The notes under the pieces are model-generated. The model made no database searches. It saw only the letters and a list, made by a program, of their open reading frames with translations, and was not told the DNA's origin. This document shows, piece after piece, positions 8,734 to 19,001 of a stretch of 64,000 bases of DNA. Source of the DNA: Isochrysis galbana (lineage: Eukaryota; Haptophyta; Isochrysidales; Isochrysidaceae); NCBI GenBank assembly GCA_018136815.1, contig CM030932.1, positions 1,336,793 to 1,400,792 of the forward strand, given 5' to 3'. Every line of letters begins with the position of its first letter. Position 1 is the stretch's first letter. A program made the translations under genes and the position numbers.

Positions 8734-10734
8734 ATGGCAACGAGCGACAACAGCAGCAGCTCCCTCAGCAGTTGCAGCAGGGCCCATGACTGGGGCGGAC
8801 AACCGCTGGAGGACCTCGAGGGTAGCGCATTGGAGTGGTCCACCATCGTCGAGACGGATGGGCGTGCAATAAACCAATTAATGTTTTATCCTAGCCAACC
8901 CCACTAGCTAATTGGACACAACATTTCCGTCCCGGAATCCCGCCATGCCTGACGAGCCAGGTGTCCGAATGCTACCGGGGGGAGGGGGCACTGCCCCCTC
9001 CCCTCGATATTTGTCCTCCCCCCAGTGCACGCACCGACCCCGCGCACCCCAGCACGTCCTCTCCTCGAGTCCACGCTGGGGGAAAACCCCTTTCGGGTAA
9101 AAACAACGCAGGGGGGGGGGGGGCACTCGTGAGATAGGAGCCCAGAAGCGCTAATCACTCCTCGCCTAAGCGAGTGGCCGCGGCGAGCCGCGGCCCTTCC
9201 CTCCTGGCTCTGGCGCCCCCGTCTTCTCTTACCCAAATGGGGCGAGAAGACACGTAAACGCCGGAGGGGAGAGCTGCCACTCTCCCCTCCCCTCCCTCTT
9301 CCCTCTTCCTCCTCTCTTCCCTGCGGCGGGGGCCCATGGCGCGCGCCTGCGGCCCCTCTTCAGGTCCCCAGGACGCCGGCAGGGGCCTGGGAGCGCAGCT
9401 CAAGGGGCAGGTGAGGCTGGGGCATGGCCCTGGCCCCTCCTGCCTCTCCCTCGCTGGCTCTCGAGCCCCTGCCAGTCGACTGGAGCTGGCTGGGGGGTCC
9501 CGATCAGGGGGGCCCAGGGGGAGGAGGGGCTGGTCAGAGGGATGGGCAGGCCACGACGGGCCAGGGCGGGCGAGTCAGGCGTGCCTGTGGGGAGAGGGAT
9601 GGGTCAGCAGGGCAGTGTGCTCCTGGCAGGCCATCAGGCGTGCCAGGAGAGCGGGTGGTTCCTCCCCCATGGCAGGGGAGGAGTGGAGAGAGGGGGGGGC
9701 TCGTGCCCCCCCATGGGCGAACCAAGTATAAACTTAGTTGACGGATGGGCGTGCAAAGAACGTGCGCCCGAAGGCCTGCATCTTTTGCGGGCACATCTAC
9801 GTAGGTGGGCCACTGAACATTCGGCAGCATTTGGATCGGAGGATGCCCAAGCGCAATGTGCGCGCGTGCCGACCGAGGGTGGAGTGGATGGAGAGGCACT
9901 CAGAAGTGGTTGGGGAGCTGCGCCGGCGCGCAAGGGCAGCAGAGCAAATGGCAGCTTGTAAGAGGGAGCAAGAGGAGAATCGGATGCAAGGCCGAGCGAT
10001 GGCGGATGATACGAGCGCATGCTGTGGAGGAGCTCTCACATCCCAATCTCCCATACCTCCGCACTTCAAGGCGGTCACCGTTGAGGATGTTGCAGAAGCA
10101 TGGCTCAAAGTGCTCGTGAAGAAGGCGCTGCCCCTCGACTTGGTGGATGATCGCCTCTTTCGCGAGGCGATCGCTGTAAAAGCGAAATGCGGCTCCAGAA
10201 ATGTACTCGTGGGTGCAGAAGTTCGGATGCCAACAAGGAAGACTTTCACCCAAAAGATTTTGCCCGCGTTCGACAGCCGCCTCGATGAAAGCATTCGGAA
10301 GAAAGTGCACAATATGGCTGGGCTCACTGGGGTTACCTTAATCTCTGATGGTTGGACAAACGTGCAAAGCAAACCAATCATCAATTGTCTCGCATCCTTG
10401 CCAGTGGGTGCATATTTCATTGCAGCTCAAGACACTTCAGGGGCGACAAAGGACGCGGCATACATCAAAGACTTCATTGTGCAGCACATTCAAGCTTTTG
10501 TTTGGGGCTGAGCATGTCGTAGCTGTGTGCATAGATGGTGCTTGCACAGCAGCCTTCCCTCTCATCCAACACGCGTGCCCTCAGGTGTTCTCTGTTATTT
10601 GTCCTACCCATAGCTTGGACAATTTCGTGAAGAACATTTTCAGCGACAAGGTCACGATTCGCGTGAAGAGCCTCAATGACCGGAAATTCCCTTGGAACGA
10701 GCCGAGTCGCGGCGGCGCGCTCCATCGCGTCTAA
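8734..10734 (+). pseudogene. hAT-type (DUF659) transposase, interrupted by a SINE-like insertion and a frameshift
   Basis: The frame starts at ATG 8734 (MATSDNSSSS), reaches ...STIVETDGRA at 8869, is broken by the 870-bp element A2 and resumes in the same frame after the duplicated 17 bases at 9757 with KNVRPKACIFCGHIYVG. Next comes a BED-like zinc finger (CIFCG ... H). The DUF659 part follows: GVTLISDGWTNVQSKPIINC, VGAYFIAAQDTSGATKDAAY and IKDFIVQHIQAF. A frameshift near 10500 moves the reading to GAEHVVAVCIDGACTAAF and CPTHSLDNFVKNIF. It ends near 10705, where family C head sequence begins. The C-terminal catalytic and dimerisation parts are missing. Without A2 it would be a partial, frameshifted transposase. 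Confidence 0.8.
8870..9739 (-). mobile_element. Family A SINE-like element, copy A2, inserted in the hAT transposase
   Basis: A full-length copy of 870 bp. On the minus strand it runs from the head AACTAAGTTTATACTTGGTT at 9739 to the tail GGCTAGGATAAAACATTAAT near 8870. The target duplication is 17 bp and perfect: GACGGATGGGCGTGCAA at 8853-8869 and 9740-9756. It splits the transposase codon series TDGRA, which is duplicated. The body matches A3 almost base for base in many stretches, including the GCCGCGGCGAGCCGCGGCC hairpin and the C/G-run near 9113. Confidence 0.9.
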
Positions 10735-10752
10735 GTATATAAACTTAGTTGG
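10706..10752 (-). repeat. Truncated family C head
   Basis: The minus strand reads CCAACTAAGTTTATATACTTAG then ACGCGATGGAGCGCGCC, which is the family C head (compare 1771 and 2337). Only about 45 bases remain. They abut the hAT fragment directly, so the end of the transposase frame is read into this repeat. Confidence 0.55.
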
Positions 10753-10754
10753 AA

Positions 10755-11200
10755 GAGTGGGGTGAAGACGAGAATTGTGTCAACATGTTGGAAAATAGAG
10801 GCATTGGGTGCTCTCCGTGGAAGAGATTGATGGTTGTGAAGTGCCCTCCCATGTTGGGTGCAGTGATGGTAGAGGTTTCCACCATGGGGAGGGCAGCTGA
10901 GCTGCCCTCCCACAGCATGAGGTGCTCTTGGGGTGTGAGGGTTTCCCACTGTTGGAGGGGGTCTCAAAGACCCCCTCCATGCTACGCAGAGCCATCGTGG
11001 CAACCCGTTAGGTGCCAGTGCCAGTGCTCGCCACCCCGCGCGCTCGCGCGGGTGTGGTTTGGATGGGCTGGATGGGCTTTGAGAGGGCTTTCTGACGAGC
11101 CGCCTCGGGCGGCGTGGGGCGTCCCAGGTGGGGCGCAGTCGCGAGGGTTGCCTGAGGCTCGGGAGCGGTCGCGGCAAGCTGCATTGTTCAAACTATAACA
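10755..11200 (+). repeat. Dispersed repeat F, copy 1
   Basis: Shares ordered blocks with 49500-49740: GAGGGGGTCTCAA, GTGCTCGCC.CCCCGCGCG, TTTGGATG..GGATGGGCT, GGGCTTT, GGGCGT and TCTCGGGAGCGGTCGCGGCA with a 3' AACTATAAC-like end. This copy also has inverted segments (GGGAGGGCAGCTGAGCTGCCCTCCC near 10886-10910 is a palindrome, and GGAGGGGGTCTCAAAGACCCCCTCC near 10955-10980 is another). Confidence 0.5.
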
Positions 11201-11426
11201 ATAGTTTAAGCAGGTCTCAAAGTCTCAAACGACGAAACTCTGGCCTGTCCCTACTAGCAGTGAACGTAAGCCATGGGTCTGGATGCCGCCATCTCTAGCG
11301 AAGAATCGTTGCTGGCCTATGTCTTTGACGCTTGAGCACGTTTCAGCCTCAAAGGTAAGCTTGTACCTCTTCTGGGAAACAGCAATGATTGGGGACGAGG
11401 GTTTCGCCTTTGGCGATGGGGGAGCG

Positions 11427-11585
11427 TCGTTAGAGTTTTTCTTGTTGTGCGAGTATAACCTTAGTACTGTAGTCCGTAGCCTTCAATGGCAACGGAGCCC
11501 CTCCCCCGCGATGGGGGTGTGCGCGGTTGGCGTATGGCTCGTCCGGTGTATGTGGCTAGGGATGCAGGGATGCTAGCAAACAAGA
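11427..11585 (+). repeat. Dispersed repeat H, copy 2
   Basis: Partner of 4876-5030; the same blocks are in the same order (GGCAACGGAGCCCCT, GGGTGTGCGCGGTTGG, TGTATGTGGCTAGG). The sequence between it and the next gene (11586-12148) has no gene but carries a GA run at 11746-11760, a G run, and C/T-rich tracts at 12060-12140 just before the start codon. Confidence 0.55.
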
Positions 11586-12148
11586 CCTTCTACAAGACTA
11601 CAATTACAAACGCACGTGGACCCCCCCCCACCTACATCTCTACATCTCCTCATTAGTCATTAGGCCAGTACATAAATAGAAGCTAGAAGAGCGGCGACTT
11701 CCTCCACTCCCAACGCTTGCTGCCCCCTTCACTCCCTCGCGATCGAGAGAGAGAGAGAGGGGGGGGGGGGGGGGGTTCTTTTACTCACTACTTTTACTTT
11801 ACCTTCTTCCGCACGGCGCCTCGTTTCCCTCTCTCCCTCTCCTCCCACACGGTGGCGACGGCGGACGGGCTGTTTGCTGCCCGCCAGAGGGGAAAAAAAA
11901 CAGTGAATGATGTAGATGACACACAACACAGCTCCGCTTGCTCTCGCGCGGCCTCTCCCCCCGTGTTATTTATTGTATATACAGCATAGAACTCTAGTAC
12001 ACGAGGGATAGATTCTCACGGGAGAAAGGGCCTCTTTCCTCCGCTCCCCTCCCGTCTGTGTCCCCCCCCCCCGCCCCCTGTCCCCCCCCCCCCTCCCTCT
12101 CTCTCCCCCCTTCCCCATCCCTCCCCCCCCCCCCCTTCCTAGCGGGCC

Positions 12149-14945
12149 ATGCGGGCCGCCGCCGTCGGCGGCGGCCCGCGCGCACTCCCGCGTTCGCTCG
12201 GTGACTCGGCCGCGCCCGAGCGGCGGAGAGTCACCTTGCTAATCGCCGCCATCCTCTCCATCAGCCTCACCGGAGGCACCGTCTATGGCTGGCCCGCGAT
12301 GCGCATCATGCTGCTCCGCGAGAATGTGCTGCACGACTCGCACTGCTCTCCTCACAACTCATCGAGCGCGAGCACGGCGCCCAATACAACCACGCGTGAT
12401 ACATTCACCGACCAGTGCGGCAGACTGCCAGCGCACCAGCAGCGGGCCTTAGGCTGCAAGCACGCCGACACGACGCCGCACGGCAGAGCGCGCAGGAGAA
12501 GTGGCACGGATGGCGGGTGTGGGTGCGAGTTAAGGAGTAATGGTGAATGTGACTGCTCGCAGCAGACGAGTAGGGGTGAAACTGGGAATGAGCCTCGCGC
12601 TGCCAACTGCGAGGAAGGAGCCTCGTGCGCCCGGCTGCGCCAGTCAGCACCACCTGACGCGCTGCAGCAAGGAGAGCCTCAGCACACCAAGCGCACTGCT
12701 TACGACTCGGGCGAGTGCGACGCGCGCGAGCTGCTCTTCGGCGCCGTCTACGTCGTGGGTTCGTGGGCCAATCAGTTTGGGCGACTTCCTGCTGGCCTAT
12801 TGCTCGACCGGATTGGACCAAGGCTAACATCAACCACATCTGCGCTTGTGTTGGCCATGGGCGCCCTCATCTTTGGTCTGGCTAGCTCGTCGGTCGGCGG
12901 GCTGCTCATTGGATTCCTCTTGCTCGGCCTGGGTGGTGCTGGCCTTCAAATATCGGTCCAGTCAACTGCGGCACTCTTTCCGCGCCATCGGTCGTTTGCC
13001 ATGTCGTGCATGTCGGGTGCATACCAACTGGCAACCGGGATTTTTGTAGTCTTTGAGGCCATCCACGACCCGGGAGTACTAGGCGACCTTCCTCGACTTT
13101 CGCTAAGATGGCTGATGTTCATCTACGTGATCATCTCGCTGGCGCTTACCGTGCTCAGCTTTATGACATGGCCTCGGAGACCCTTCTCGGCGCCAGCTGC
13201 TGGATCATCATGCAAAGCAAGCACGGGCATGGCAGTTGACAGCCGGCGGGGCATCACGCCACTCGGCCAGCACAACAGCCCTGGCACGCCTAACGAAGTC
13301 TCTACAAATGACGAGTGGCCGACTAGGCGCGAGTACGAAGGGGATGCATCGGCGGGCGCGCTGACTGTCACCCTCAGTGCCCTCCAGCTTCAGGGGCTGT
13401 CGACGTCCCTTGGGTCCGAGACGAACGTGCAGGCTGGATCCGTGATGAACGCGTGTGCGGGGTCCGAGATGGACGCGCAGGCTAATCACTCTGCGAGCGA
13501 CATCTTGCCGATGCCACCGGCGCGGCCTGCAGCGGCCGCCGCATCCTCCGAGAATGGAACACAAGCGCTCCGAATGCAGCCCTTTCGAGCTCAGGTCTTC
13601 TCGGTCGAGTTTTACCTGGTCCTCTTCTGGTTTGCGCTCAACATGCTTCAGTGCCAATTCACCGTTGGTTCCATCGGCATTCAGCTCGAGCTGAAAGGTG
13701 CGCTGACTTCGTAGATCACAGCGAAGGACCCTGAGAGGCGGGGTCCGTCGCAGCGCGCCTGACGCGATCGTACTCTTACCTTGTACTTCCAACTCGGTGC
13801 TGGACGGAGGGGGTGTGATCGTAGGAGTGGATGGCCCCAAACTTGGGTCGACCAACACTCCTCTGTCCGCGCAATAAAGCTATTGGCAACACTTGTAGCT
13901 AGACCTGGGTAGCCGCTCCAGCAGCGGAGTGCCGCTTCTCCTTACCTCATCCTTATTGGCCCTCATTCCCTGCCATCGCTATGCTTATCTTCCGTGTAGA
14001 ACATCTCGCCAAGCCAGGCGCTTCCACATAGCGGGTGTGCATCCATGAGTCATCGTTGACCGTGCCCCCTCGCGGCTGGCGTAGGCGATGATACTCACTC
14101 AGCAACATCCTTCTTTGGGACAGCGTTATCGCTTGCATTCATTGTTGCGCCGCTTGTTGGCGCCGCGATCGACTTTTTCGGTTTCAGCATTGTGATGACT
14201 GTTGTCACGGTTGAGCTCATTTTGACCGATGCGCTCCTCCTCTTCCCCAGCTTGTCCATAGCATATCCGATGTCAATCATCTATGCTGCTGGGCGTGTGT
14301 CGCTTTGGGCAACCTTCTTCTCGTATTGTGGAGCTGTATTTGGCTTCGTCCACTACGGTAAGCCACCTCTGAATGATCAGATGCTAGGAAAGATATGGGC
14401 GGGTCGACGGTGTTTGTTGGGCCCTGCGGCTCGTCTCAATGCATCTTGACTCGCACGCATCTCCCCCAGCATTGATCAGCAATTGTTTGTGGCCCGGAAC
14501 GTGCAAACACCCAGTCTGCCAGGCCTGCTTGCGTAAGCCATTGACGAAACACTCCATTCCACCAAGCATGAATTGGGTGGTCTCGGCAGGCGCCCCAAGC
14601 TTGCTATCACCGTCACACGCCCAAGCGAGATCCTTGTCGCCCGATAACAAAAAAGCTAATGATGCTGTGTGTGCACGCGGAACTGCAGGAAAGATTGTTG
14701 GATTGCTTATGATGCTGGCCTCATCGTTTTCGCTTCTTCAATATCCTCTTCTTGACCTTGCCATCAGCAAAAATGACGCAAGCCTTTCGAACAGCTCCTC
14801 AGACTTCACCATGCCCAACGCCCTTTTCATAGGCTTGCAAACAGCCACCCTGCTCGCCATTCCTCGTCTCGGAGCGGCCGAGGGTGCCCGTCTCGAACTC
14901 GATGGGCCGAACAAGGAGGTCGGCCGGCACATGAGCCGGATATAG
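12149..14945 (+). CDS. Major facilitator superfamily transporter, SLC43-like
   Basis: Three exons fit by phase: 12149-13697, 14103-14357 and 14689-14945, giving 686 residues. Introns of 405 and 331 bp are both GT-AG and phase 1. TM1 is LLIAAILSISLTGGTVYGW near residues 30-48. A long, low-complexity, Cys- and Asn-rich loop of about 145 residues precedes ELLFGAVYVVGSWANQFGRL and PAGLLLDRIGPR, the MFS loop 2-3 signature (about residues 194-226). More helices follow in exon 1, then a cytosolic linker of about 150 residues, and the second six-helix half in exons 1-3. The long first loop and GSW.NQFGR motif resemble the SLC43/FMP42 branch, whose animal members carry large neutral amino acids. The substrate is inferred only by family. 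C/T tracts at 12060-12140 precede the start. Confidence 0.65.
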
Positions 14946-15214
14946 GACCGTAGGTGCATCGTCAACCCCGATGTGGCTCCTACCCCGGTCGTAACTGTTC
15001 CTCGTAGCACCGCGCGCAATGCGTCGTGTTACGTCACACCTCTCAAAGAAAATAAGGCAGCGTCGCGCGTAACGCGCGCTTCGCAGCTTGGCGCCGAAGT
15101 CGGCCGCAATGGAGATGCCGCCGCAACGCTGTCCTTTCTAGCGCCAACAGCCTCAGACGCCGTACGCTAGCACGACGGACGACGACGGATCCTCTTGCCT
15201 ATTGCCTAAAAAAA
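14946..15214. other. Intergenic, downstream of the transporter
   Basis: GC-rich sequence without recognisable coding features; probably 3' UTR and spacer. Confidence 0.4.
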
Positions 15215-15780
15215 TCTTACTAAAATTCTCACCGCGCGCGCAGCCTTGGGGTTATAAATTCGCTCCCCGCTCGCGCCATCCGTCTACCTCCCCACCCTCC
15301 TCCCCGTCTTGGCGCGGCAGCTTCCCTTGTGCTTGCCCGGTCACTCATTATGGGGGTGCGGAGGGCACCCGCACCCGCTACAATGGTAGATGGTAGGGCG
15401 ATCAAACGGGGGCCTTTCGGCCGCGCTTTCAACTACTAGTAAGGGTAAGGGTTGCGCAGCATTTCTTGACCGCCGTGGCCGTGGCGCGATGCCCAATAAA
15501 AACTTCCAGGGGGGGCCACCTGCCACCACGAAAAATCATCGTCAAGAAATGGTGCGATTCGACCCCCCTCCCTCCCCCCCCTATCACTGTCACCTGCCAC
15601 GCGCGCTCACGCTCTACCCCTACCCGTAAAGAATCTGCGGTCGCCCCCGCTGGGGGATCGGTTCCTTGCTATCTAAGCTGCAATTGTTTGGCATTTGATT
15701 CCCGCCCGATGCAGCGCCGTGTCGGGCTGCCGACAGTCCGACGGCCCCCTGGCCCTCTGGCGTCATTGCCCGCGCAGCCC
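15215..15780 (+). repeat. Family C repeat body, copy C4 (head missing)
   Basis: Shares a body with 61317-61600: AGGGCG.TCAAA, GTAAGGGT, TTGACCG, GCCCAATAAAAAC.TTC, CAGGGGGGGC, CCACGAAAA, CAAGAAATGGTGCGAT, ACGCGCGCTCACGCTCTACC, CCCGTAAAGAAT and GGGGGATCGGTTCCTT, ending at GGCATTTGATTCCCGCCCGA. The 5' part differs from C3 and lacks the TTTATACTT head. Confidence 0.65.
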
Positions 15781-15784
15781 ACGG

Positions 15785-16072
15785 CTAGTATTTTGTAGTC
15801 GCTTTGGAGCAGCAGCGTGATTCGTGATTGGTGCGTATAGTTTCTCGGGTCCCTAGAATCGCCTTTTTGTATAATAGTAGTAGAATGATATCTCCCTCTC
15901 TAAGGGTGTAAGTGTAACGAGTAATGAAGTTCGCCGGATGCCAAAGCCATGTTGAGCATTCGGAGAAAGTCGTTCGTGCTTCACTAGCGACTAGCGTTTC
16001 GAAACTAGAGTAGAATTCAGCCGGTATCGCGTCGGGTCCCGAAGGTGGCGTTCCGTCGAGAGAGGACCACAC
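15785..16072 (-). pseudogene. LINE (non-LTR retrotransposon) reverse-transcriptase fragment
   Basis: The minus-strand reading has SGPDAIPAEFYSSF, the start of the RT domain of L1-like elements (pattern GPDGIPAEFYxxF). After that come LREGDIILLL and LYKK, matching the usual IxLLyKKGD block, and a disturbed RETIRTNHES where RPItLLN is normally found. The fragment stops before the catalytic YxDD. It is truncated on both sides and probably frameshifted. Such elements supply the target-primed reverse transcription used by SINEs. Confidence 0.6.
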
Positions 16073-16204
16073 GAACGTTTTATTTGTTTTTACATCATCT
16101 ATGAAGAAGTATGATTAGAAACAATGTTATTGATTTCCCCGGCACATGGCCGCTAAGGCTAAGGCGCGCCGCTGAGCGCAAGGCGCGGTGCAGGCTGAGC
16201 ATCC

Positions 16205-16299
16205 CGTCTTCCTCTTCTTCAGAACGCTCTGCGCACTTTCAGAACGCGCTACGCGCTACGGTTACGTCTTCATCTTCTTCGTCTTCTTTTCCTTCTCCG
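16205..16299 (-). repeat. Left half of the CT-rich target repeat split by A3
   Basis: Reverse complement of the duplicated purine-rich repeat at 3185-3330, including TTCATCTTCTTCGTCTTC just before the insertion point. The other half continues at 17186-17215. Confidence 0.65.
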
Positions 16300-17185
16300 T
16301 CAACCGTCAACTAAGTTTATACTTAGTTCGCCCATGGGGGGGCACGAGTCCCCCCCTCTCTCCACTCCTCCCCTGCCATGGGGGAGGAACCACCCACTCT
16401 CCTGGCACGCCTAATGGCCTGCCAGGAGCACACACACTGGCATGCTGACCCATCCCTCTCCCCACAGGCACGCCTGATTCGCCCGCCCTGGCCTGTCGTG
16501 GCCAGCCCATCCCTCTGACCAGCCCCTCCTCCCCCTGGGCCCCCCTGTTCAGGACCCCCCAGCCAGCTCCAGTCGACTCGCAGGGGCTCGGAGCGCCAGC
16601 GAGGGAGAGGCAGGAGGGGCCAGGGCCATGCCCCAGCCTCACCTGCCCCCTGAGTTGTGCTCCCAGGCCCCTGCAGGCCACCTGGGGACCTGAAGAGGGG
16701 CCGCAGGCGCGCGCCATGGGCCCCCGCCGCAGGGAAGAGAGGAGGAAAAGGGAAGAGGGAGGGGAGGGGGGAGCGGCAGCTCTCCCCTCCGGCAGATACG
16801 TGTCTTCTCGCCCCGTTTGGGTAAGAGAAGACGGGGGCGCCAGAGCCAGGAGAGAAGGGCCGCGGCTCGCCGCGGCCACTCGCTCTAGCGAGGGAGATTA
16901 GCGCTTCTGGGCTCCTATCTCACGAGTGCCCCCCCCCCCCTGCGTTGTTTTACCCGAAAGGGGTTTTCCCCCCAGCGTGGACTCGAGGAGAGGACGTGCT
17001 GGGGTGCGCGGGGTCGGTGCATGCACTGGGGGGAGGACAAATATCGAGGGGAGGGGGCAGTGCCCCCACCCCCCGGTATCACTCGGACACCTGGCCCGTC
17101 AGGCATGGCGGGATTCCGGGATGGAAAAGTTATGTCCAATTAGCTAGTGGGGTTGGCTAGGATATAACATTGATTATTATTATTA
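16300..17185 (+). mobile_element. Family A SINE-like element, copy A3 (best preserved)
   Basis: An 886-bp copy running from the head (CAACTAAGTTTATACTTAG at 16309) to a tail of TTGATTATTATTATTATT. The flanking target duplication is 13 bp: TTTTCCTTCTCCG at 16287-16299 and 17186-17198. The unoccupied version of the site exists at 3150-3330 on the other strand with a single copy of these 13 bases, so both borders are certain to within a base or two. The body holds C/G-rich blocks, the GGCCGCGGCTCGCCGCGGCC hairpin and the 3' block GTCCAATTAGCTAGTGGGG. Long open frames on either strand differ between copies and look incidental. Confidence 0.92.
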
Positions 17186-17337
17186 TTTTCCTTCTCCGAG
17201 GTCCAAGACCCTCTCTTCAGGTATCAGGTATAAAAATATTCTTGAAGGTGCCCGCTATGCGCTATGCTACTTCTACTACAACGAGCCTCAGCCGGAGATC
17301 ATAAACCCCAGCCGGAGACCATAAACAGCTATATTGT

Positions 17338-17650
17338 CATGGCGCCGGGCCAGCCCCTCGCGCCGGAGCGCGAGGGCGGTACCACGGCTGTGTAGGGTCC
17401 CGGCCCGGAGGCCTTCCCTAGTGGAGCGTCCCTCTGGTGGGGTGTGGCTGGTGTGGCTGTGAGGTGTGATGTGTGTGTGCTGCATGCTGGCATCCAGCAT
17501 GCAGGCTGTTCGCTCGCCGTTCGAGGTGGTGCGCGGGCGCAGCCCGATGGCTTCTGTGCCCACCTGGCTGGTTGAAGCCATCGGGCTGGTTGGGTCCTCT
17601 TGGCGTGGTCGCTTCGGCGACATCGGCGTGTCCATGAACGCTTCGTCCAT
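17338..17650 (-). pseudogene. Unrecognised coding fragment joined to a family A element
   Basis: The minus-strand frame from ATG 17650 reads MDEAFMDTPMSPKRPRQEDP then TSPMASTSQVGTEAIGLRPR and further low-complexity residues. The start looks like the disordered N-terminus of a real protein (acidic, then SPKRPRQ). It sits exactly where the family A body upstream of 17690 should be, so it may be a captured or template-switched segment. I do not recognise the protein. Confidence 0.3.
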
Positions 17651-17689
17651 CGCGGCGAGGGCGGCGGCGGCGAGGGCGGGAGGCGGCGC

Positions 17690-18245
17690 GCGGCCATGCC
17701 CTAGCCTCACCTGCCCCCTGAGCTGCGCTCCCAGGCCCCTGCCGGCCTCCTGGGGTCCTGAAGAGGGGCCGCAGGCGCGCGCCATGGGCCCCCGCCGCAG
17801 GGAAGAGAGGAGGAAAAGAGAAGAGGGAGGGGAGGGGGGAGCGGCAGCTCTCCCCTCCGGCAGAAACGTGTCTTCTCGCCCCGTTTGGGTAAGAGAAGAC
17901 GGGGGCGCCAGAGCCAGGAGAGAAGGGCCGCGGCTCGCCGCGGCCACTCGCTTCGGCGAGGAGAGATTAGCGCTCCTGGGCCCCTATTCACGAGTGCCCC
18001 CCCCCCCCCCTGCGTTGCTTTTACCCGAAAGGGGTTTTCCCCCAGCGTGGACTCGAGGAGAGGACGTGCTGGGGTGCGCGGGGTCGGTGCGTGCACTGGG
18101 GGGAGGACAAATGCCCCCTCCCCCCGGTATCACTCGGACACTTGGCGCGTCAGGCATGGCGGGATTCCGGGACGGAAAAGTTGTGTCCAATTAGCTAGTG
18201 GGGTTGGCTAGCATATAACATTAATTATTTTATTTTATTTATCGG
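17690..18245 (+). mobile_element. Family A SINE-like element, copy A4 (5' part replaced)
   Basis: From about 17690 to the tail (AACATTAATTATTTTATTTT) it matches the second half of A3, including the hairpin block and the GTGTCCAATTAGCTAGTGGGG end. The normal 5' half and head are missing and an unrelated segment (17280-17690) takes their place. It lies only about 500 bp from A3 in the same orientation. No target duplication was found. Confidence 0.75.
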
Positions 18246-18261
18246 GCACAGGCTGCTGATT

Positions 18262-18660
18262 TCGACGAGGTTTTGGCGCGCGTCCCGCCTGATTGGCGTG
18301 ACTGTCTGGGTGGCCCCTGTGTATTTGGTGTCTGGCGGGGCCCCCCATTTTGCTGGATCGTCAAAAACGGGCATGCACCGCGCCCGGTCTCGATTTGAAG
18401 TTGGGCTCTCCGGGCCTCACTCGGAGACGTTGGGCACGCTCAGCGGATGGCTGAATTCGACGAGGTTTCGGCGCGCGGCCTGCCCGATTGGCGTGACTGT
18501 GCGGGTGGCCCCAGTGTATTTGGTGTCTGGCGGGGCCCCCCATCCAGGTGGATCGTCGAAAACGGGCATGCACCGCGCCCGGTCTCGATTTGAAGTTGAG
18601 GTCTTTAAGCCCTTTCCGACTTTAGCGTCTTTCGTCAATATTTGCTTACGTTTTGTTGTG
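18262..18660 (+). repeat. Two-unit tandem repeat of about 195 bp, related to the 57.6-58.7 kb array
   Basis: Units begin at about 18264 and 18459 (GACGAGGTTTxGGCGCGCG) and share GATTGGCGTGACTGT, TGTATTTGGTGTCTGGCGGG, AACGGGCATGCACCGCGCCC and GGTCTCGATTTGAAGTTG. The distant array has matching blocks (GATTGGCGTGGCTGT, GGTCGCGGGTCGAAGTTGGG). Both arrays are followed by a TTTAGCGTCTTT ... TTACGT segment, so they descend from one element. Confidence 0.7.
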
Positions 18661-19001
18661 GGGGCCCGAGGGGGAGGTCTGGGTCCCAATGGGGCCCGGA
18701 TATGTGTTAGTTGGGTGTATTGGGAACTTTCTACCGAAAAAAATCCTGAAATTTCCTTGACCGTGAGATGGTCATTTTTTCATCCCTAATAAAAAAACCT
18801 GTTTGACCGCCCTACCATTAGAAGGTAAAATTAGTTGTACTACATTTGCTCTTGTTAATCCGTACTGTGAACAAGCGCCACTTGTCTTGTTGTTGCATTT
18901 CTACCCCTGCCAAATCGCTTAGAGCGCATAAGGCATTCGCCCATAGTGCCACCATGGCACACCGCACGTACGAACAACAACCCGCACCGCATATCCGGAG
19001 C
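18661..19001. other. Spacer downstream of the minus-strand membrane protein gene
   Basis: AT-richer than its surroundings, with AATAAAAAAACC near 18787 and no coding features. It probably includes the 3' end of the gene that stops at 19002 and the tail of the satellite-related element. Confidence 0.35.

Noticed and set aside
16307..16879. Antisense 190-residue open frame in A3 (and counterparts in A2, A4) as an element-encoded protein
   Set aside because: The frame is not kept between copies, differs by indels and is Pro/Gly/Arg-rich as expected from GC-rich DNA. No domain.
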